64,000 bases of DNA from CAYRGC01 sp964601225 (GTDB lineage Bacteria > Patescibacteriota > Gracilibacteria > Peribacterales > Peribacteraceae). The notes under the pieces were generated by a model. The model saw nothing but the letters and a program-made list of their open reading frames with translations. It searched no databases and was not told the origin of the DNA. Both the position numbers and the translations under genes were made by a program. Shown here in pieces: positions 41,934-51,084 of this stretch. Within the stretch, counting starts at the first letter, position 1. Every line of letters begins with the position of its first letter. The stretch covers positions 124,001-188,000 of the forward strand of contig CAZRMM010000001.1 of NCBI GenBank assembly GCA_964601225.1, written 5' to 3'.

Positions 41934-43195
41934 GTCCTCGCAAGCAAAACACGTCGGCGTTTCACTCGCTCCGCATCATCGGAGAGAAAGCACAGAAGAT
42001 CCTGGCGAAAGCGCGCGACAACGGCCGCGAAGGCCCCCCAAAGTCGCAGGGACTCCCCCGTGAGCCGGATCTCCCCGAAGTGGTAGTGCATGTTTCGCCG
42101 CAAAGCGTGGCAAAGGCCGCCTTTGGAACGATTGCCATCATCTTTGGTTGCTTCCTCGTCTATGTCTTGCAGGACAAGATCGTCCTCATGGTTCTTTCCG
42201 TATTCCTGGCTGCCGTGGTGGATCCGGGCGTACAGGCGCTCAAGCAACGCGGCATTCCGCGAGGTATCGCCATACTCATTCACTACGTCGCCTTCCTATC
42301 GCTTTTCGTTTTCCTGATCGTCTCACTCATTCCCGTGATCGCTCAGCAATTGCAGCAGATCGCCGTCATCATCAGTCAAGAAGTGAACGCCTTCCTCACG
42401 AAGCCGCAAATCGCTCTCCCCTTCCTCTCGGCTGATTTCAACATACGACTGACGGAGCTTTCGCGCTTCATCATCCAAAACCTTTCCATCGATCACTTCA
42501 CCGATGCTCTCAAGCAGCTCTCCGCCACCATGGCTACGAGCGCACAGGGCTCGCTCGCCTTCGCCGCGCACATCGCGGGTTCCGTTCTCAACTTCTTCGT
42601 CAATCTCATTATCGTTCTCGTCACGGCATTTTTCGTGCAAATCGAGAAAGAAAAAATCATTGTCTGGCTGCGAGGTTTTCTCCCCTGGCGCTACCGCTCG
42701 TACGCCGACGAAAAGGCAGAGGCTATTCAGTGGCGCCTCGCGCAGTGGATCCGCGGACAGCTGCTGCTCTGCGCGATCATCGGCATCCTCGTGTTCTTGG
42801 CACTCGTCATCCTGCGGATGCCGTACGCCCTCACGCTGGCAGTTCTTGCGGGTTTCACCGAATTCGTCCCCATCGTCGGTCCGCTCATCGCCGCCGTTCC
42901 GGCAGTCATTATCGCGATCACGCAGGGCGGATGGTTCTGGGGTTTCATCGTCGCGATCGTTTACTACGCGATCCAATGGTGCGAGAACAATCTCATCGTT
43001 CCTCTCGTCATGAAGCGCGCGGTGGGACTTTCCGCCGTCGCCATCACCTTCGCGATGCTCGTTGGTATCAGCTTCCCCGATGTCATCCACCCGATCTTCG
43101 GCGTCATCCTTTCGATTCCCGTCATGACGATTCTTGCGCTCTTCCTGGAGGACATGCGCGCACTCAATTCTCCGGAGCAGAAGAGCAGGGAATAG
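41930..43195 (+). CDS. AI-2E family transporter (putative permease)
   Basis: 421 residues, eight or so transmembrane segments. The family is recognised from the paired helices with YVAFLSLFVFLIVSLIPVIAQQLQQI, FFVQIEKEKIIVWLRGFLP, the GILVFLALVILRMPYALTLAVLAGFTEFVPIVGPLIAAVPAVIIA block, and WCENNLIVPLVMKRAVGLSA. Family members export AI-2, Na+/H+ or unknown substrates, so the name should not be over-read. The start overlaps the stop of the pilin-like gene. Confidence 0.85.
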   Translation: MSPRKQNTSAFHSLRIIGEKAQKILAKARDNGREGPPKSQGLPREPDLPEVVVHVSPQSVAKAAFGTIAIIFGCFLVYVLQDKIVLMVLSVFLAAVVDPGVQALKQRGIPRGIAILIHYVAFLSLFVFLIVSLIPVIAQQLQQIAVIISQEVNAFLTKPQIALPFLSADFNIRLTELSRFIIQNLSIDHFTDALKQLSATMATSAQGSLAFAAHIAGSVLNFFVNLIIVLVTAFFVQIEKEKIIVWLRGFLPWRYRSYADEKAEAIQWRLAQWIRGQLLLCAIIGILVFLALVILRMPYALTLAVLAGFTEFVPIVGPLIAAVPAVIIAITQGGWFWGFIVAIVYYAIQWCENNLIVPLVMKRAVGLSAVAITFAMLVGISFPDVIHPIFGVILSIPVMTILALFLEDMRALNSPEQKSRE

Positions 43196-43375
43196 GGGCG
43201 ACGATTTCTGCGTGAATTTCGCAGTTTGAAGCCAATTCGTGAAGGACAATTGACATTTCGCTACGACGACAGAGCAGTCACTTCCTGTGAATCGACACTG
43301 CCGTTCGCCGGCGGTACGATATCCCGATTCCTTAAGCATCGTTCCCATCGATTTTCCCAGGAATCTTCTCGACGA

Positions 43376-43402
43376 TTATCACTCAATACTCTAGAGTGAT
43401 AA
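43376..43402. promoter_or_regulatory. CIRCE-like HrcA operator upstream of clpC
   Basis: TTATCACTC (43376-43384), 9-base spacer, GAGTGATAA (43394-43402). This differs from the CIRCE consensus TTAGCACTC-N9-GAGTGCTAA by one symmetric base pair. It lies 23 bases before the clpC ATG, so heat-shock repression by HrcA is likely. The remaining 43196-43375 stretch shows nothing clear. Confidence 0.8.
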
Positions 43403-43425
43403 CTCCCCCCACTTCCGTACAGCGT

Positions 43426-46050
43426 ATGCATCCTTTCGATCGTTTCACTCCGAATGCCAAGCTCGCGCTTCAGATCGCCGAACAAGAGGCGAAGACAATG
43501 AAGAGCCCGTATATCGGCACGGAGCATCTGCTCCTTGGTCTCCTGAGCATTCCGAAGTCCCTCGGTTTCTCTATTTTTACGGGCGCCGGGGTGACGCTGG
43601 AAAACGTACGCATCCTGCTGCGCGCTATGCAGAATCCCAACATCGAGGGGCAGCATGTGAAACATGGTCTCAGTACGTTTTTGCATACGCTCATCGAGCA
43701 GGCAGTAGTGACGGCGCACAAATTCCGCCACGCGAATGTCGGCACGGAACACTTGCTCCACGCACTCGTCTCGACGGGCAAGAACGCTGCGACCGTTCTC
43801 CTTGAAAACATGCAAGTCGATCCTGAGGATCTTCGGGCGCGGGTCGAGGAAATGTTCGGCCAGATCAACCAATTCAAGAATCAAAACCGCAACCTCGAGC
43901 AATCCCTCGAAGCCTTCTTCCAGGGACTCCAGGGCGTGATCGTCGGCATGCAGCCCGGTCAACAGGGCGGCATTCCTGCCGGCCCGGAAGGCGCAGACGG
44001 CGCGATGGGCGGACGCCGACGCAAGGGCGACCCCAAGAGCAAGACGCCGGTGCTCGACTACTTCACCGATGATCTTGTCGCGCGCGCCAAGGAGGGCAAA
44101 ATCGATCCGATCATCGGCCGAGACGAGGAGATCGAACGCATCATCCGCATCCTCAACCGCAAGACGAAGAACAACCCCGTACTCATCGGAGAGCCGGGCG
44201 TGGGAAAGACCGCAGTCGTGGAAGGCCTTGCGCAAAGAATCGTAATGAACGCAGTGCCGCAGAATCTTCGCGACAAGCGCCTCCTGGTGCTCAACATGGG
44301 ATCCCTCGTTGCCGGCACCAAGTACCGCGGCGAGTTTGAGCAGCGCTTCGACGACATCATCAAAGAGGCTTCAAAGGTGGAGAATGTCATTCTCTTCATC
44401 GACGAAATCCACACGGTCGTGGGTGCCGGAGCAGCCGAGGGGTCACTCGACGCCGCGAACATTCTTAAGCCCGCTTTGAGCCGCGGAATCCTCCGTGTTA
44501 TCGGAGCGACGACGCTGGACGAATACCGGACCATCGAGGAAGACCGCGCACTCGAACGCCGCTTCCAGTCGATCATGGTGAACGAACCCAAGCCGGAGGA
44601 CGCCATCAAGATCCTCTCGGGACTCAAGAAGAGTTTCGAGGACTTCCATCACCTCACGATCACCGACGGCGCCATCGAGGCTGCGGTGAACCTCAGCAAA
44701 CGCTATCTCACGGAGCGATACCTGCCAGACAAAGCCATCGACGTCTTGGATGAGACCGCCGCGGGAAAGAGCCTGCAGCACGCCGACGGCGATCCCGAGA
44801 TCCGCAAGATCGAGGAAAAACTCGAGCAGCTGACGCAAAAACAGCAGCTCGCCGTCCGCGACCAAAAATATCATCAGGCCCTGAAACTGAAACAGGAACA
44901 GCAGTCGCTTCGCGAGAAACTGGATACCGCCAGGAGCGCTCAGGACGGCGACAAGCGTACGCCGATCACCATCACCGAGGATGACATCGCCGTCGTCATC
45001 GGACGCATGACGGGCATTCCCGTCACGAAGCTCCTCAAGACGGAAGCCAAGCGCCTCACGAACCTGGAAACCGTTCTCCGCAAATCGATCATCGGCCAGG
45101 ACGACGCGATCAAGAAAGTCGCTCGTGCCATTCGTCGCAGCCGCGTGGGCATTTCCGACAGTCGCCGCCCAATCGGCTCGTTCCTCTTCCTCGGTCCCAC
45201 CGGCGTCGGAAAGACGGAGCTCGTCCGCACGATCGCCCGCGAGATCTACAACAACGATGACGCCCTGATCAAAATCGACATGTCCGAATTCATGGAGCGC
45301 CACAACGTCTCCCGTCTCGTCGGCGCCACCGCAGGCTACGTCGGCTACGAGGAGGGCGGCCAGCTCACGGAGGCCGTGCGCCGCAAGCCCTATTCCGTCG
45401 TCCTCTTCGACGAGATCGAAAAGGCCCACCCCGAATTCTTCAACATTCTCCTGCAGATCCTGGAAGACGGACGCCTCACCGATGCGCAGGGCAAGAGCGT
45501 GGACTTCACGAATACGATCATCGTGATGACGAGCAACATCGGCGCCGCGAAGCTCACGAAACAGGCCGCGAAGATCGGCTTCAAGATCGAAGAAGACGCC
45601 AAGCGGGAGGAAATGGAGTACGAAGAGAAGTGCAAGGAGGTTATCGGTGAACTCAAGGACCACGTGCGCCCGGAATTCCTCAACCGCATCGACCACGTCA
45701 TCGTCTTCAATGCCTTGAATCAGCAGCACATTCGCAAGATCGTAAAAGTGCATATCGACGAACTCGCCTCCCGCCTCAAAAACCAAGGCTACGAACTCAC
45801 CGTCGACGCCAAGGCCATCGCCAAGCTCGCCGAAGAAGGCTTCGATCCGGAGTACGGCGCCCGTCCGGTCCGACGCGTAATCCAGGAACAGGTGGAATCC
45901 GAGATCGCCGAGAATGTCCTCAAGGAGATCTTCCGCAAAGGAGACACGATCGGCGTCACGGTCGACGCAAAGGGAAAACTTGCCCTGGTGCGCGGAAACG
46001 ATCAGGTCGCGGAGTCCAAAATCGAAGAGCAAGAGGAAGTGACCGCATGA
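43426..46050 (+). CDS. clpC: ClpC-type AAA+ unfoldase
   Basis: 874 residues. Domains in order: two Clp_N repeats (about 1-150, FTPNAKLALQIAEQEAKTM and later HKFRHANVGTEHLLHAL); AAA+ 1 with Walker A GEPGVGKTA near 255-263 and Walker B ILFIDEIH; a UVR-like/M linker (IRKIEEKLEQLTQKQQLAVRD...) near 460-505; AAA+ 2 with Walker A GPTGVGKTE near 590 and VVLFDEIEKAH; and the D2-small domain. It unfolds proteins for ClpP (not in window). I chose the ATG at 43426 because the upstream GTG at 43396 lies inside the CIRCE operator. Confidence 0.95.
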   Translation: MHPFDRFTPNAKLALQIAEQEAKTMKSPYIGTEHLLLGLLSIPKSLGFSIFTGAGVTLENVRILLRAMQNPNIEGQHVKHGLSTFLHTLIEQAVVTAHKFRHANVGTEHLLHALVSTGKNAATVLLENMQVDPEDLRARVEEMFGQINQFKNQNRNLEQSLEAFFQGLQGVIVGMQPGQQGGIPAGPEGADGAMGGRRRKGDPKSKTPVLDYFTDDLVARAKEGKIDPIIGRDEEIERIIRILNRKTKNNPVLIGEPGVGKTAVVEGLAQRIVMNAVPQNLRDKRLLVLNMGSLVAGTKYRGEFEQRFDDIIKEASKVENVILFIDEIHTVVGAGAAEGSLDAANILKPALSRGILRVIGATTLDEYRTIEEDRALERRFQSIMVNEPKPEDAIKILSGLKKSFEDFHHLTITDGAIEAAVNLSKRYLTERYLPDKAIDVLDETAAGKSLQHADGDPEIRKIEEKLEQLTQKQQLAVRDQKYHQALKLKQEQQSLREKLDTARSAQDGDKRTPITITEDDIAVVIGRMTGIPVTKLLKTEAKRLTNLETVLRKSIIGQDDAIKKVARAIRRSRVGISDSRRPIGSFLFLGPTGVGKTELVRTIAREIYNNDDALIKIDMSEFMERHNVSRLVGATAGYVGYEEGGQLTEAVRRKPYSVVLFDEIEKAHPEFFNILLQILEDGRLTDAQGKSVDFTNTIIVMTSNIGAAKLTKQAAKIGFKIEEDAKREEMEYEEKCKEVIGELKDHVRPEFLNRIDHVIVFNALNQQHIRKIVKVHIDELASRLKNQGYELTVDAKAIAKLAEEGFDPEYGARPVRRVIQEQVESEIAENVLKEIFRKGDTIGVTVDAKGKLALVRGNDQVAESKIEEQEEVTA

Positions 46051-46159
46051 GCGGACTTCCTCTTTCATTCATTTCTTCCCCCTCACACACATAAAAAACA
46101 TCGAAAAACCCAACCTGCATGAACTCCTTCTCGATGTCGAGAAGCACGGTGTCGGGCCG

Positions 46160-47002
46160 ATGCTCGGACGTGGCATGTTCGATCTCTTTTCAACACTGAT
46201 TAAAATCGAAGATGAGGAAGCACCAAGAGGAAATGCAGATGATAAGGCGCAGACAACAGAGACAATCGAAGATCTTCAGGCAAAACGTCGCGGACAAATT
46301 CAATCGCTTTGGGACAAGCACGCGACGACACTCGCTCAGCTGGGGCTTTCCATCGTCCCGAAAACGAGCGGGGCATCGACTCCCGCTGGACCCGTAGAAC
46401 ACGCGGCGCTCATTCTGAGGAATCCCTCAAAACTCCAAACGTTTCTTGGAAATCTGACTCGTGAAGATATCGCGGCGGGAACGATGAGGAATGATATTGC
46501 GCGCATTGTGCAAGCACTCGAGACCCAACTGTTCGCGACGAACTGGGAAGATCCCGACAACGAGGGGCTGAGCCTCATTCAGGCTCTCAAGCCGATCGAG
46601 GAACGCCTGGAACGCCTGAACCTTTCGGAAGAAGCGACGAGCATCGCCATGCATCGGACATGGTTGGCTGCGGGAGCGATGCGCGACTATGCGGATATCC
46701 GCTCGCAAGGTCTCCTGCATGACCCGGAAAAAAGAGAGTTCGGCCCCGCCACATGGCATATCGACTCTACCGAAGAGGGCTATGGGAATCGTTGGAAAAA
46801 GGCATTGGCCGCACTCGACGCTCTGTATCAACGTCCGAAAGCCAAGGCGCTGGGCGAGATGCTCCGCCAGCATCTTCTGCGCTGTGCCGCAAAGGCACAG
46901 GAGAGTCTCGTTTCAGTGAAAGAATCTGAGCGTAAAACGTCATTCCTTCGCACCCTCGAGACTGCGCTCAACGCGTTGCATTCGAAAAAGATTGACGGTT
47001 AG
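46160..47002 (+). CDS. Soluble protein of unknown function downstream of clpC
   Basis: 280 residues from the first NTG start, mostly helical and charged (RRGQIQSLWDKHATTLAQLGLSIVPK, NDIARIVQALETQLF, IEERLERLNLSEEATSIAMHRTWLAAGAM). No family recognised. The frame stays open upstream and encodes IEKPNLHELLLDVEKHGVGP directly before Met, which looks like real protein, so translation may begin at a non-AUG codon between 46091 and 46115 or a base may be missing. It lies 109 bases after clpC and may share its transcript. Confidence 0.7.
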   Translation: MLGRGMFDLFSTLIKIEDEEAPRGNADDKAQTTETIEDLQAKRRGQIQSLWDKHATTLAQLGLSIVPKTSGASTPAGPVEHAALILRNPSKLQTFLGNLTREDIAAGTMRNDIARIVQALETQLFATNWEDPDNEGLSLIQALKPIEERLERLNLSEEATSIAMHRTWLAAGAMRDYADIRSQGLLHDPEKREFGPATWHIDSTEEGYGNRWKKALAALDALYQRPKAKALGEMLRQHLLRCAAKAQESLVSVKESERKTSFLRTLETALNALHSKKIDG

Positions 47003-47104
47003 CCAAAAAAGCCATCCTCGATTTTATGAGCACCAAGCGAAAACCCTTGGTCCTTATCCGAGGGATTTCGATCCCCTACCCTCCTTTCCCATAAGCCAAA
47101 AACC

Positions 47105-47113
47105 TGGTATACT
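47105..47113 (+). promoter_or_regulatory. Extended -10 promoter for the PrgI-TraC genes
   Basis: TGG followed by TATACT (47108-47113) forms an extended -10 element. No good -35 is seen. The ATG at 47141 leaves a leader of about 20 bases with no ribosome site. Confidence 0.5.
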
Positions 47114-47140
47114 GGTGGGATTCTCTGAATCAACACCCAC

Positions 47141-47761
47141 ATGCCGATCGAACCCGTCAAAATCCCGCAGAACGTCTACATCGAGGACCGCATCATCGGC
47201 CCGGTGACGCTCCGGCAGATCATCATCATCGCGATCGGCGGAGGGTTCAGCTACATCATCTTCGGATCGCTTCAGAAAGCACTCGGAACCGTACCGATTC
47301 CGCTCGCCATCATCGCCTGGATTCCGGCGGCAATCGCGGCGATTTTCGCGATGGTGAAAGTGAACGATCTCAGCATCACGCGCATTCTCCTGCTTGTACT
47401 CGAAGCTTCCCAGAAGCCCAGCAAGCGGACCTGGGCACCGCGCACGGGGATCTCCATCAATTTCCGGACGAGCGGAAAAATCGTCGAGGAAAAACCGAAG
47501 AAAACCGCGGCTCCCGCGATCCGCCCGGAGACGCAAATCGAAGAGTTAAGCACGGCGATGGATCGTCTGTGGAAACCAGCTCCAACCATGATTCCGACCC
47601 CGCCTCCCGCCGAGGAGCACAAGCGGGAACCCGTAACGACGGAATTCGCATTACCGAACAGCGATACGCAAGAAACGAAGAAAGACGGAGATCTTTCCGA
47701 CCTGTCCGTATTCAGAGACATTTTCCCGCCCTCTTCCTCCCCTTCTCATGACGCGCCCTGA
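47141..47761 (+). CDS. PrgI-family T4SS membrane protein
   Basis: 206 residues. The N-terminal ~90 residues carry the PrgI/VirB3-like pattern: PQNVYIEDRIIGPVTLRQIIIIAIGGGFSYIIFG, then a second hydrophobic helix (IPLAIIAWIPAAIAAIFAMVKV) and the SITRILLLVLEAS segment. The last ~100 residues are Pro/Glu-rich and probably cytoplasmic. PrgI-type proteins sit in the inner membrane next to VirB4 in Gram-positive and CPR secretion systems. It overlaps the next gene by 14 bases. Confidence 0.8.
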   Translation: MPIEPVKIPQNVYIEDRIIGPVTLRQIIIIAIGGGFSYIIFGSLQKALGTVPIPLAIIAWIPAAIAAIFAMVKVNDLSITRILLLVLEASQKPSKRTWAPRTGISINFRTSGKIVEEKPKKTAAPAIRPETQIEELSTAMDRLWKPAPTMIPTPPPAEEHKREPVTTEFALPNSDTQETKKDGDLSDLSVFRDIFPPSSSPSHDAP

Positions 47762-48458
47762 AGGTGTCACCGTTCGGCAGCGGAAGAAGAGCTCGCTCCA
47801 GTCGACGCAGCGCTTCCTCCCGATCGCGGAAATCCGCAACGACACGGTACTTCTCAAGAACAACGGATACCGCGGCGTGCTCCAGATCGAGGCTCTCAAC
47901 TTCAACCTGAAGAGTGAAACCGAACAACAGGGCATCATCTCGGGATACGAATCGTTCGTGAATACGCTGAACTTCCCGGTGCAGATCGTCATACGGTCAG
48001 CGAAGATGAATATTGACCCGTATATTCAGCAACTGAGAACCATCGGCACGAATCAGCAGAACGATCTGCTCAAATCGCAAACTTTTGCCTATGCGAACTT
48101 CGTCGAACGCCTCGTGGACGTTGCCGACATCATGCAGAAACGTTTCTACGTGATCGTTCCCGTCGACGGAAACGAGCGGAAGAAGACGCTGATCGAGCAG
48201 TTTTTCGCCTGGATCTCTCCGGATGATTCGACATCCAAGGCAATACAACGGAACCGCGAATTCACGCAAACGAGCAAGCTCCTGAAGGAGCGCATGAATC
48301 TGGTGCAGGCCGGCCTTGAGAACATCGGTCTTAAGAGCAAGCGTCTTTCCACCCATGAGCTGATCGAACTCTATTACTCCATCTACAACCCCAAAACCTC
48401 CCAAGAACAGAAGGTCCCGGAGGAGAGCCAGATGAAAACGGACAAGACGGTATTATAA
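47748..48458 (+). CDS. TraC-like N-terminal domain protein of a T4SS
   Basis: 236 residues resembling the N-terminal half of TraC/VirB4 without an ATPase domain: STQRFLPIAEIRNDTVLLKNNGYRGVLQIEALNF, then SGYESFVNTLNFPVQIVIRSAKMNIDPY and HELIELYYSIYNP. No Walker motifs are present. It overlaps the PrgI gene and was likely split from, or acts with, a full ATPase such as the one at 14848-16956. Confidence 0.75.
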   Translation: MTRPEGVTVRQRKKSSLQSTQRFLPIAEIRNDTVLLKNNGYRGVLQIEALNFNLKSETEQQGIISGYESFVNTLNFPVQIVIRSAKMNIDPYIQQLRTIGTNQQNDLLKSQTFAYANFVERLVDVADIMQKRFYVIVPVDGNERKKTLIEQFFAWISPDDSTSKAIQRNREFTQTSKLLKERMNLVQAGLENIGLKSKRLSTHELIELYYSIYNPKTSQEQKVPEESQMKTDKTVL

Positions 48459-48626
48459 GCGTAGGGCGTAGGGCTTGAAGATTTTGGCTTGTTCTTGCCA
48501 CGGCCTTTTTCCGGGCGTCTCTTGACCGAAAGCTACGTTTTGGGGCAAAGTAAGCGCGTCCGGAACCGCTCGTGCAAGGGTTCCGCCCTGCTTCTTTATT
48601 CCTTCCTCTTGCACCCCTTCTTCTCT

Positions 48627-49958
48627 ATGGCACGCTCCGCCACCCCCGTGAACCCCGTGATGGACCAGCTTCTTCGCGAAGCGCCGCCCATCCTCCGCGT
48701 CCAGCCCGGCGAACTCGTCGAGGGCACCGTGGTCTACCGCGGCAAGAACAAGCTCCTCATCGATATCGGCGGCATGGCCACCGGCATCGTCTCCGGTCGC
48801 GAGCTTCGCGACTCCTTCAACACGTTCCGCGAACTCAAGGTCGGAGACTCCGTCTCCGCCCTCGTTCTTGAGGAAGAAAACGACGAAGGCATGATCGTCA
48901 TGTCGCTTCGCATGGCCAGCCAGCAGAAGGCCTGGGACCGCTTCCACCGCCAGGTGGAGAGCGACGCCACGATGAAGTTCGTCCCGACGGAGGCCAACAA
49001 GGGCGGCCTTCTCGCGAACATCGACGGTATCCGCACCTTCCTCCCGGTGAGCCAGCTCGCGCCGGTCAACTACCCGCGCGTCAACAACGCCGATCCGTCC
49101 GAAATCATCCACCGTCTCCAGAAGTTCGTGGGCCACACCTTTACGGTCAAGATCATCACGATGGACGAGGAGGCCGGAAAGATCGTCGTCTCCGAGCGCG
49201 AGGCGATGGCCGAGGAGCGCGCCAAGGCCCTCGAGCACCTCAAGCCGGGCGAGGTGAAGGAAGGCATCGTCAGCGGCATCGTGAAATTCGGTCTCTTCGT
49301 GGCCTTTGACGGCCTCGAAGGTCTCGTTCACATCTCGGAGATCGCTTGGGGCCACGTCAAAAACCCGGCCGAGTTCGCCGAGATCGGCGACAAGGTGACG
49401 GTGAAGGTCATCGGCATCGAAGGAGAGAAGCTCTCGCTTTCCATCAAGCAACTCACGAAGGATCCGTGGGAGGAGATCGCCGAGCGCTACCCCGTGGGCA
49501 AGAAGGTGACGGGTTCCGTCGTCCGCTTCACGGACTACGGCGCCTTCATCAAGCTCGAGCGCGATATCAACGGTCTTGTCCATCTTTCCGAACTTGCGCA
49601 CCACAAGATCACCGATCCCGCGGAAGCCCTCACGATCGGGCAGAAGATCGATGCGCAGGTTATCAATATCGACGTGGATGAGCGGAGAATCGGTCTCTCC
49701 ATCAAGGCGCTGAAGCCCATCGACAAGGAGACCATGGAGCGCCTCAAGCAGGAGCGTGAGGCCGAGGAGCAGGGTTCCGGCGCCGAAGGCGAAGCAGAGG
49801 AGGCCGTCGAGATCCCCGAAGGCATGAAGTACGTCGCCTCGAAGGCCGGAAAGAAGTACTACGAGGTAGAGTCCGCCTCCGGCAAGAAAATCAAGGCAGA
49901 CAAGCGCGTCTACTTCAAGACCGAAGACGAAGCCAAGGAAGCCGGATACGAGGCGTAA
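48627..49958 (+). CDS. rpsA: 30S ribosomal protein S1, four S1 domains plus C-terminal tail
   Basis: 443 residues with four consecutive S1 (OB-fold) domains: PGELVEGTVVYRGKNKLLIDIGG, a second KGGLLANIDGIRTFLPVSQLA, EVKEGIVSGIVKFGLFVAFDGLEGLVHISEIAW and KKVTGSVVRFTDYGAFIKLERDINGLVHLSEL. The last ~45 residues (MKYVASKAGKKYYEVESASGKKIKADKRVYFKTEDEAKEAGYEA) look like the Ada-type metal-binding domain fold but lack its cysteines. S1 recruits mRNA to the 30S subunit, which is relevant given the many leaderless-looking genes here. A strong terminator follows. Confidence 0.93.
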   Translation: MARSATPVNPVMDQLLREAPPILRVQPGELVEGTVVYRGKNKLLIDIGGMATGIVSGRELRDSFNTFRELKVGDSVSALVLEEENDEGMIVMSLRMASQQKAWDRFHRQVESDATMKFVPTEANKGGLLANIDGIRTFLPVSQLAPVNYPRVNNADPSEIIHRLQKFVGHTFTVKIITMDEEAGKIVVSEREAMAEERAKALEHLKPGEVKEGIVSGIVKFGLFVAFDGLEGLVHISEIAWGHVKNPAEFAEIGDKVTVKVIGIEGEKLSLSIKQLTKDPWEEIAERYPVGKKVTGSVVRFTDYGAFIKLERDINGLVHLSELAHHKITDPAEALTIGQKIDAQVINIDVDERRIGLSIKALKPIDKETMERLKQEREAEEQGSGAEGEAEEAVEIPEGMKYVASKAGKKYYEVESASGKKIKADKRVYFKTEDEAKEAGYEA

Positions 49959-49972
49959 TCACTTCCGCCGGT

Positions 49973-50003
49973 AAAAAAAGAGGCCCGTACGGGCCTCTTT
50001 TTT
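49973..50003. terminator. Bidirectional intrinsic terminator after rpsA
   Basis: A-run, AGAGGCCC/GGGCCTCT hairpin and T-run form a near-perfect symmetric terminator that can stop rpsA on the plus strand and the convergent gene on the minus strand. Confidence 0.92.
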
Positions 50004-50004
50004 G

Positions 50005-50658
50005 TCATTCGCAGGTCGGCGTCTGAAGATCGCGAAGGTTCGGCGTGTCGACGGATGATCTCCCATGAGAAAAGGAATCTGTGTACCGACCGGGTACCTC
50101 GCGCAAGAACTGACTGATGCGCAACCGTACCCCTCCGCAACCGTAATCACGTGCTATCGCATGAACGGATTCATAGAGCGTCGAGATATTCGTGGGGTCA
50201 GTCTCATTCACGGGAACGATGATTCCGCCTTGAAGATCTGAAAATGCGTTCACCGTATGCAAACCTGCCCGAAAGCGGAGAATGCTCAGTATCCTTCTAT
50301 TGTAATCTTCTTGATTCTTTTCTTGATTCGCGCGCGCCTGGATAACAAGGGGGACGTGCCACGCAGGCTCGACGCGAACGGAACACAGACGATCGAGAAG
50401 GAGATGCACCTGACTTGCGCCGCTATAGATCTCCTGGATTGCCACCTTGTCCACCCCGTGCAGCGGAAACGAAACGCTCTGGCGTGCCACAATCGGGAAC
50501 GCCGTACGTCCCGTCACCGTATCGATCATTTTCATCAAATACTCCTGAAGTCTCTCATGAATCGGGGCAAAGCGCTCGATATCCGCGACAAGGGTCTGCG
50601 CCGGCGTCTCGAGCGTCTCGGGACTGAGCAACATGCCGTCATCACTTGCAAAAAGCAT
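50005..50658 (-). CDS. Soluble protein of unknown function
   Basis: 217 residues, no signal or membrane segments. Sequence blocks include TLVADIERFAPIHERLQEYLMKM, VDKVAIQEIYSGASQVHLLLDRLCSV and IARDYGCGGVRLRISQFLREVPGRY. Family not recognised. It begins 2 bases after the HIT gene stop, so it is probably in one operon with it. Confidence 0.6.
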   Translation of the reverse strand: MLFASDDGMLLSPETLETPAQTLVADIERFAPIHERLQEYLMKMIDTVTGRTAFPIVARQSVSFPLHGVDKVAIQEIYSGASQVHLLLDRLCSVRVEPAWHVPLVIQARANQEKNQEDYNRRILSILRFRAGLHTVNAFSDLQGGIIVPVNETDPTNISTLYESVHAIARDYGCGGVRLRISQFLREVPGRYTDSFSHGRSSVDTPNLRDLQTPTCE

Positions 50659-50660
50659 GA

Positions 50661-50990
50661 CTAGGGAAGGGATTTGTCGCTCAGGAAATGCAGATGGAGA
50701 TAGGGCACCTCCTGACCGCCATCCTTACCGACATGGAACGTCAGTTTGTAGCCATCGACCCCCTTCTCCTCAGCGAACTTCTGAGCCTTCAGGATGAGCA
50801 TGCCGGGAAGATGCGCCGTTTCGGGGGTGATCGTGGCGATCGATTCCACGAAATGCTTCGGAATGAAGAGCAGATGCGTCGCGGCTTTCGGATGAATGTC
50901 TTTAAAGGCGAGCGTCTCGTCATCCTCGAAGACCACGGTTGAAGGAATCGTCTTGTTCAGAATGCGATGGAAAATGGTATCTCCCGTCAT
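50661..50990 (-). CDS. HIT-family nucleotide hydrolase with altered motif
   Basis: 109 residues of the Hint branch of the HIT superfamily: IFHRILNKTIPSTVVFEDDETLAFKDIHPKAATHLLFIPKHFVES and the motif region GGQEVPYLHLHFLSD. Family members show HxHxH; here the first His is Tyr (YLHLH) while the middle, nucleophilic His and the third His remain. Hint enzymes cleave phosphoramidates of AMP. TACAAT lies exactly 6 bases before the ATG on this strand. Confidence 0.88.
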   Translation of the reverse strand: MTGDTIFHRILNKTIPSTVVFEDDETLAFKDIHPKAATHLLFIPKHFVESIATITPETAHLPGMLILKAQKFAEEKGVDGYKLTFHVGKDGGQEVPYLHLHFLSDKSLP

Positions 50991-51084
50991 GTTCGGATTG
51001 TAGTACGGGGAAGCGAAGAATTCCCGATCAAATCGCCTTTTTATTGACTTTTAGGCTAAAATAAGAGAAAATATAAGCATTGAC

